Shown here piece after piece: positions 1 to 64,000 of a stretch of DNA of 64,000 nucleotides. The stretch's first letter is position 1. Every line of letters begins with the position of its first letter. The notes beneath the pieces are model-generated. The model was not told the origin of the DNA, did not search any database, and saw only the letters and a program-made list of their open reading frames with translations. The position numbers were made by a program, and so were the translations under genes. This DNA comes from Echinometra lucunter (taxonomy: Eukaryota > Echinodermata > Echinoidea > Camarodonta > Echinometridae): positions 6,992,279 through 7,056,278 of the forward strand of contig CM057157.1 in the NCBI GenBank assembly GCA_029962745.1. The letters run 5' to 3'.

Positions 1-127
1 GGGGGTTGAAGTGCGATAGTAGACAAGCGGATCTATTCCTTTCTCGGTCTGGCTCAGTCAAATCAATATCACGAATGACAAGAGAAGGAGGCAGAAAGAT
101 CATCTTTTTTTTCTGTCCAATCTTCAG

Positions 128-59825
<59,698 letters not shown>

Positions 59826-60836
59826 ATCGATCTAAGATTCAAAATAGACTTTGTTGAGTGCAAGATAGCAAAGACTTGTTTCTGATGAGGTAATTTCATC
59901 CAAGGAGTAGTCTAGACCGTCTTCAAATCCTTGGCTGAGAGAGAAAAAAGAGGTATATAGCGTCAACCGCATAGAGAAAAACCAGTCTACCCCTATTTAA
60001 AATGTTGCAAAAGATGTAAAGAGGAAGCATATCCAAGATACAGCTTGTCCACAACAGTTATGTGAAAACCATTGCCGAATGGTCAGTAAGCACAGCGATG
60101 GCAGTGATCGACTATGAGGACGATATGACGGAAATGGAAGCAGTTGAACTCCAAGGAGATCGCCTAGAGATTGGCATCGAAAGTAGACTCAAGACAGTTG
60201 ACTCATTGTTTATCTTCACTGGGAACTGTACTTGACTGGTTACTTTTCATATGATGTTAACAAAGCATCATAAGACACTGAAGAACTGACGGCCTCGTTT
60301 AAAATGTCTTTGATCAAAAGAAATGGATTTGCGTAAAATTGGATCCCGAAAGAGTGCCACATGAAATAAGCACTAGGTATTTTCATTAAAATCTTCGATA
60401 TTCTCAATGTTTTGTAGTATAATATTACAGCACTGTATATTTTGATATTCCATTTGGAACTTTGTCGCCACCAATTTCATATGATTGATGAAATAATTCA
60501 GCTCTGGAGCAACATAGCGATGATATAATGCGTATGAGACCAAGATTTATTTCGTAAATATACTAATACCGGTATCCTTGCCGAGATATACTTTCAGAGA
60601 CATCAATAACATTTAAAGTGAATAACTTTTAAAAATCATTAGACGTTAGTTTTTGCTGGAGACTACTGAAAAAGAAAACTACATCTGATGGGTTGAAAAT
60701 GTTTGGGTTTTTTTTTTTATTCAGAGTATGATTTGTGTTAAAGTGAATATGACTAAGGAGATGTGGTGATTATAATTTTACCTTTTAGCCAAGATATTTG
60801 TGAACTGAATAGTATTTTCTAATGTAATAGTGGTTG

Positions 60837-60842
60837 AATAAA
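60837..60842 (+). promoter_or_regulatory. Candidate poly(A) signal AATAAA (proximal)
   Basis: Exact AATAAA about 1.0 kb after the stop codon. Such hexamers are also expected by chance in AT-rich DNA. Confidence 0.35.
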
Positions 60843-61258
60843 TGAATATATCGAAAATCGGTTTGTCATTATCATGATGACACGCTCGAAGACCGAATAC
60901 CGCGGAGAAAGGAATCAATAACATGATGTTCTGCTCGAAATCTGATTCGAAGTGCCCTGACTGCTATTCAGTAAAATACTTGTATAGTCATCTGAGATGA
61001 AAACCAGATAAGAAATCCAGAACATACATTTATCTCTCACCCTTCAAAGTTCGCACAATCTTCATGATCGTCAATCAGTGAATGTGTAAAGGTTACTTTT
61101 TACTAATTTACATTCTCCTGGCATGAGAATATTATTGTTTTGTACATGTAAATTGTTAAATACTGTAAAATGATTTATCGTGATTTATTATCTGTCGATT
61201 CGTTCATTGCTATCTATTGATGTACACTATCGACCAAATAATTTGAATATTATGATGC

Positions 61259-61264
61259 AATAAA
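61259..61264 (+). promoter_or_regulatory. Candidate poly(A) signal AATAAA (distal)
   Basis: Exact AATAAA followed within 20-25 bases by GT-rich sequence (cgtgatgtgc), the usual arrangement of a cleavage site. It is the best of several candidates. Confidence 0.45.
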
Positions 61265-61299
61265 GCAATGTAAATATTTCGTGATGTGCAATTGATAAT

Positions 61300-63206
61300 T
61301 CTTAATGAAAATGTATTTTGCCGAAGTTTTGTCTAAATTTGTCAAATATCCATATCGAAATAAAACGGATTTTTAAAGATTAATATATTTGATGACTTTG
61401 AGAAATGTAAATAAAGGGAGCCGCTGTACAGGAGCTCCCTTAGCCAGCAAAGATGATTGTATTCTTTTTCAATACAGTGTGGAAAGCGTGCTATGAAACA
61501 CATTCTTGTGTAACCAAGACAACATGGACCTATTAAACATTCTATAAAAGCTTTGTATTTATCATTAGTAATTTTGAACTGTTTACGTGGTGCTATAATG
61601 CTGTCTCCTCAGAATAGGCCCAATTAATGTAGTTTTAAAAAGGAAATATAATTTTACGTGCCTTAATGAATGACTGCAAGTGCCTTTAAAGGGCTTGCGT
61701 GTATATGCACCTGTCATGCCTGTGTTAATATTAATGTTAATGTATAGCAAATCGGAGTACAGGAGGTACTCAGTATCATGAAGTGCAATTGAAATGTACA
61801 GTCTTCTTTATCACTGGATTTATACTATGAGAAGAAAAGATCATTAAAAAGAATGAACAAAAAAGATTATAATTGTCATTATTTATAACACAGTAGCGTG
61901 GCTTTGTTTGTGGGTTTGTGTCACTTTTCGTTTAATAGGTATTTTTGTCCTGTATGTAACAAGATGATTTGATTTGATTTGATTTAATCAACACGGCTTT
62001 ATTTAATATAATGATCATCGCAGTCACAAGCTTAATTGGAATGATCGATATGTTCAGTGAAATAAATGGATGGTACTTCGTTTATTTTATTCATTAAATT
62101 TTCAGACAACAGAAAAAACCCCGCATATATAGGCCTACAAACAAAAGGAAACAGGAAAGAAACACTACTTGAGGAAATTTGGAAGTTCCTTTTAAAAGGA
62201 AGGGTTCTCCTCACTAGTTAGTGGTTCACGTACATTAAAAAAACACATAAAAACGATGCAGTTTTACTGACGTAAGGTCTGGAGAATAATAAATTAATAA
62301 AATAGTCTTAGAAATACAGAACAGTAAACAGCAAACAAAGGCGCCTTGAGCATGTAATACGACGATACTATATGGCCTATTAACGTGGGCGTCTGACGAT
62401 CGGCATAGAGATATCAAAACATAAATACATCTCTAAAACAAGGAAATAAAATAATATTACAATCAATTTCTTAAATTCAAGAGACTTAATTTAAAATTTT
62501 AAATGATGAGGTGAGCTCTTAATCAGAGTGAAAGAGCGTCACTAACATTAACTTCAGTTGTTCTTTGTTTTGTTTTGTTTTTTTGCTTCGGCAGGGGTGC
62601 AACTGCCCCACCTGCCCCCATCAGTACCCTCCTTAGAAATGTTGACCACTCAGTTAGGAGTTACTAAAACGGCAAAGTCATGGTGGCCGGTGGCCACAAC
62701 CATCCCGGGCAGGACCGACTAAAAAAATACCAAACACTAACTCCTCCCTTCCTCACACTTTCGCCTTCTACTTGAGAATTCAACAATCAATCTCTGCTTA
62801 TTCACTGTCTCTCAGACGCTAACACAATGTAAATCTCAGTCATGCCAGTTCTCTGTTTCTTTCAGGAACTCTATCAATCTCTCGTTGAAATCAGACACTC
62901 CCAGTCTCTCATTTAATTATACAGTCTAAGAATTAAATCAAAGCAAAGCAAGAGTAAAATAAGTAAAGTATCAGCAGAAATTATTTATTAAAATGAAGAA
63001 AACACAACGATGAAGAAGGCGTCCTGCGACCTGACAACCATGTACATCTATATTGTCAGGGAACTTTTGATAGATCTTGATTTTAAGATCACCAGTAGAA
63101 GTAAATCGTGGGAATCGTATATCAAGTGAGCATGCTATTATACATTGCATGTAGGCCTACATAATCATAAAATCTACAAAGAAAGGCCTTAACAGGAGAA
63201 TGAAAA
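61300..63206. other. Downstream intergenic sequence
   Basis: AT-rich. A (GATTT)n run lies at about 61967-61987. A C/G-run segment with ggggtgcaactgcccca at 62592-62609 resembles the edge of the dispersed G/C-tract repeat. No gene is recognised on either strand. Confidence 0.6.
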
Positions 63207-63755
63207 CCCTGGGGAAAATAATGTTTTAATGAAAAGAGAGGATAGAGGAAGAATTTTTTTAAAAAGTTCCATCAAAAACGGTTACGAAGTGAGAAAGATA
63301 TGAAAGTTTGAAAAGTCTCAATTTACTTTCTATTGCGATTCTCAAATTTGCAAAGTTGCTTCAAAATGGCAGATTTAGAAGGACATCTCTCAATATGTTT
63401 TGTACACAAAAATTATTTTCTCCATTGTCTCTGAGGGTGCAGCTTGTCTTCTTCTTAGCTCAAGATATAATCATGGGAAAATGTATTTGACACAAAATAT
63501 GTTGAGTTCATAAAGATACAAGCAGCATCTTTAGAGATAATGGAGAAAATATGAAATTTTGTGTACAAAACGTATTGCCAGTTGTCCTTTCTGCCATCTT
63601 GAAGCAACATTGCTAATTTGAGGATCGCCATAGAAAGTAAATTGAGACTTTTTAAACTTTCATAACTTTTTTTATTTCGTAACCGTTTTTGATGGAACTT
63701 TTTAAAATTGCTTCTCTCTATCCTCCCTTTTCATTGAAACTGATTTTTCCTGAGG
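63207..63755. repeat. Large near-palindromic inverted repeat (arms about 260 bp)
   Basis: Left arm 63207-63469 and right arm 63497-63755 are reverse complements with scattered mismatches. Left-arm words agttccatcaaaaacggtta, ctcaatttactttctat and ttttgtacacaaaa return on the right as taaccgtttttgatggaact, atagaaagtaaattgag and ttttgtgtacaaaa. The spacer is only about 27 bases. The ends read ccctgggg / cctgagg. It is probably a fold-back type non-autonomous DNA element; no protein is encoded. Confidence 0.85.
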
Positions 63756-64000
63756 TAAACCTAACTTGCTTTCTTTCGGTCAGGTAGCTTATGAACCCCT
63801 CCCTCTAATACCATAATGAGAAAGTTTATACAACAGAATTTCGTGATCAGTGGTGTCGAAATAAGGCCTGGGAGAAGTCCAAGAACAATATGAGATTGAT
63901 TGTCAATGGCATAATTTGACCAATAAGAATTATCACAGCATGAGCTGTTGCATGTTTTTCGCGAAATCCAAATTGAGTGTCTGATAGTATTTACGGGGGG

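Larger units (their letters stand above)
59826..61300 (+). other. Probable 3' UTR
   Basis: Non-coding, AT-rich sequence after the stop codon. Candidate poly(A) hexamers AATAAA stand at 60837-60842 and 61259-61264; the latter is followed by a TGTG-containing stretch. Further AATAAA copies occur near 61357 and 61409. The true end cannot be fixed without transcripts. An open stretch at 60058-60235 is treated separately as a possible alternative last exon. Confidence 0.55.

Noticed and set aside
1..127. Signal peptide or start of the gene at the left edge
   Set aside because: The sequence before 128 is intronic (pyrimidine tract and acceptor) and the first exon begins inside a codon, so the gene start is outside the window.

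Overview
The window is animal nuclear DNA. Its coding sequence is broken into short exons with GT-AG introns. The introns are AT-rich and hold microsatellites, poly-G/poly-C tracts, a LINE remnant and Pol III-type SINE-like elements. The repeats (satellite-flanked LINE remnant, G-tract dispersed repeat, SINE bodies ending in trinucleotide runs) fit a marine invertebrate deuterostome, most likely an echinoderm such as a sea urchin. That placement is an inference from style, not proof.

One gene fills almost the whole window on the + strand: a receptor-type protein tyrosine phosphatase. I can assemble 40 exons from 128 to the stop codon at 59823-59825. All splice phases agree and the total is about 2,237 residues. 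The 5' end of the gene lies outside the window (first exon here starts in phase 1), so signal peptide, start codon and promoter are not seen. The order is: one ordinary fibronectin III (FN3) domain (128-439); ten FN3 domains that strictly alternate between two cysteine-marked types (951-9884); two more ordinary FN3 domains, each split over exons separated by large introns (10357-34353); a membrane-proximal FN3-like module (35505-44604); a transmembrane helix (46555-46678); a cytoplasmic juxtamembrane segment (48618-49949); a complete, apparently active PTP domain D1 (50498-55203); and a second PTP domain D2 with degenerate catalytic motifs (55380-59825). The membrane-proximal module (motif FTVGDNRTY) and the D1/D2 sequences look most like the R2B class (PTPRM/PTPRK/PTPRT/PTPRU), but the long alternating FN3 array is not the vertebrate R2B layout. 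No MAM or Ig domain is visible here.

The array half (0-10 kb) and catalytic half (48-60 kb) are compact. The middle (11-48 kb) is mostly intron, with introns of about 3.7, 13.2, 6.0 and 8.3 kb that carry tandem duplications and mobile elements. After 59825 there is the 3' UTR with several candidate poly(A) signals, and a large near-palindromic inverted repeat lies at 63.2-63.8 kb. I see no second gene.

The most interesting points are: the two-domain FN3 super-repeat with type-specific cysteines; a frame-neutral 40-residue cassette exon inside D2; a possible alternative C-terminal tail reached from a splice donor overlapping the stop codon; a SINE whose head resembles 7SL/Alu RNA; and the long hairpin near the 3' end.
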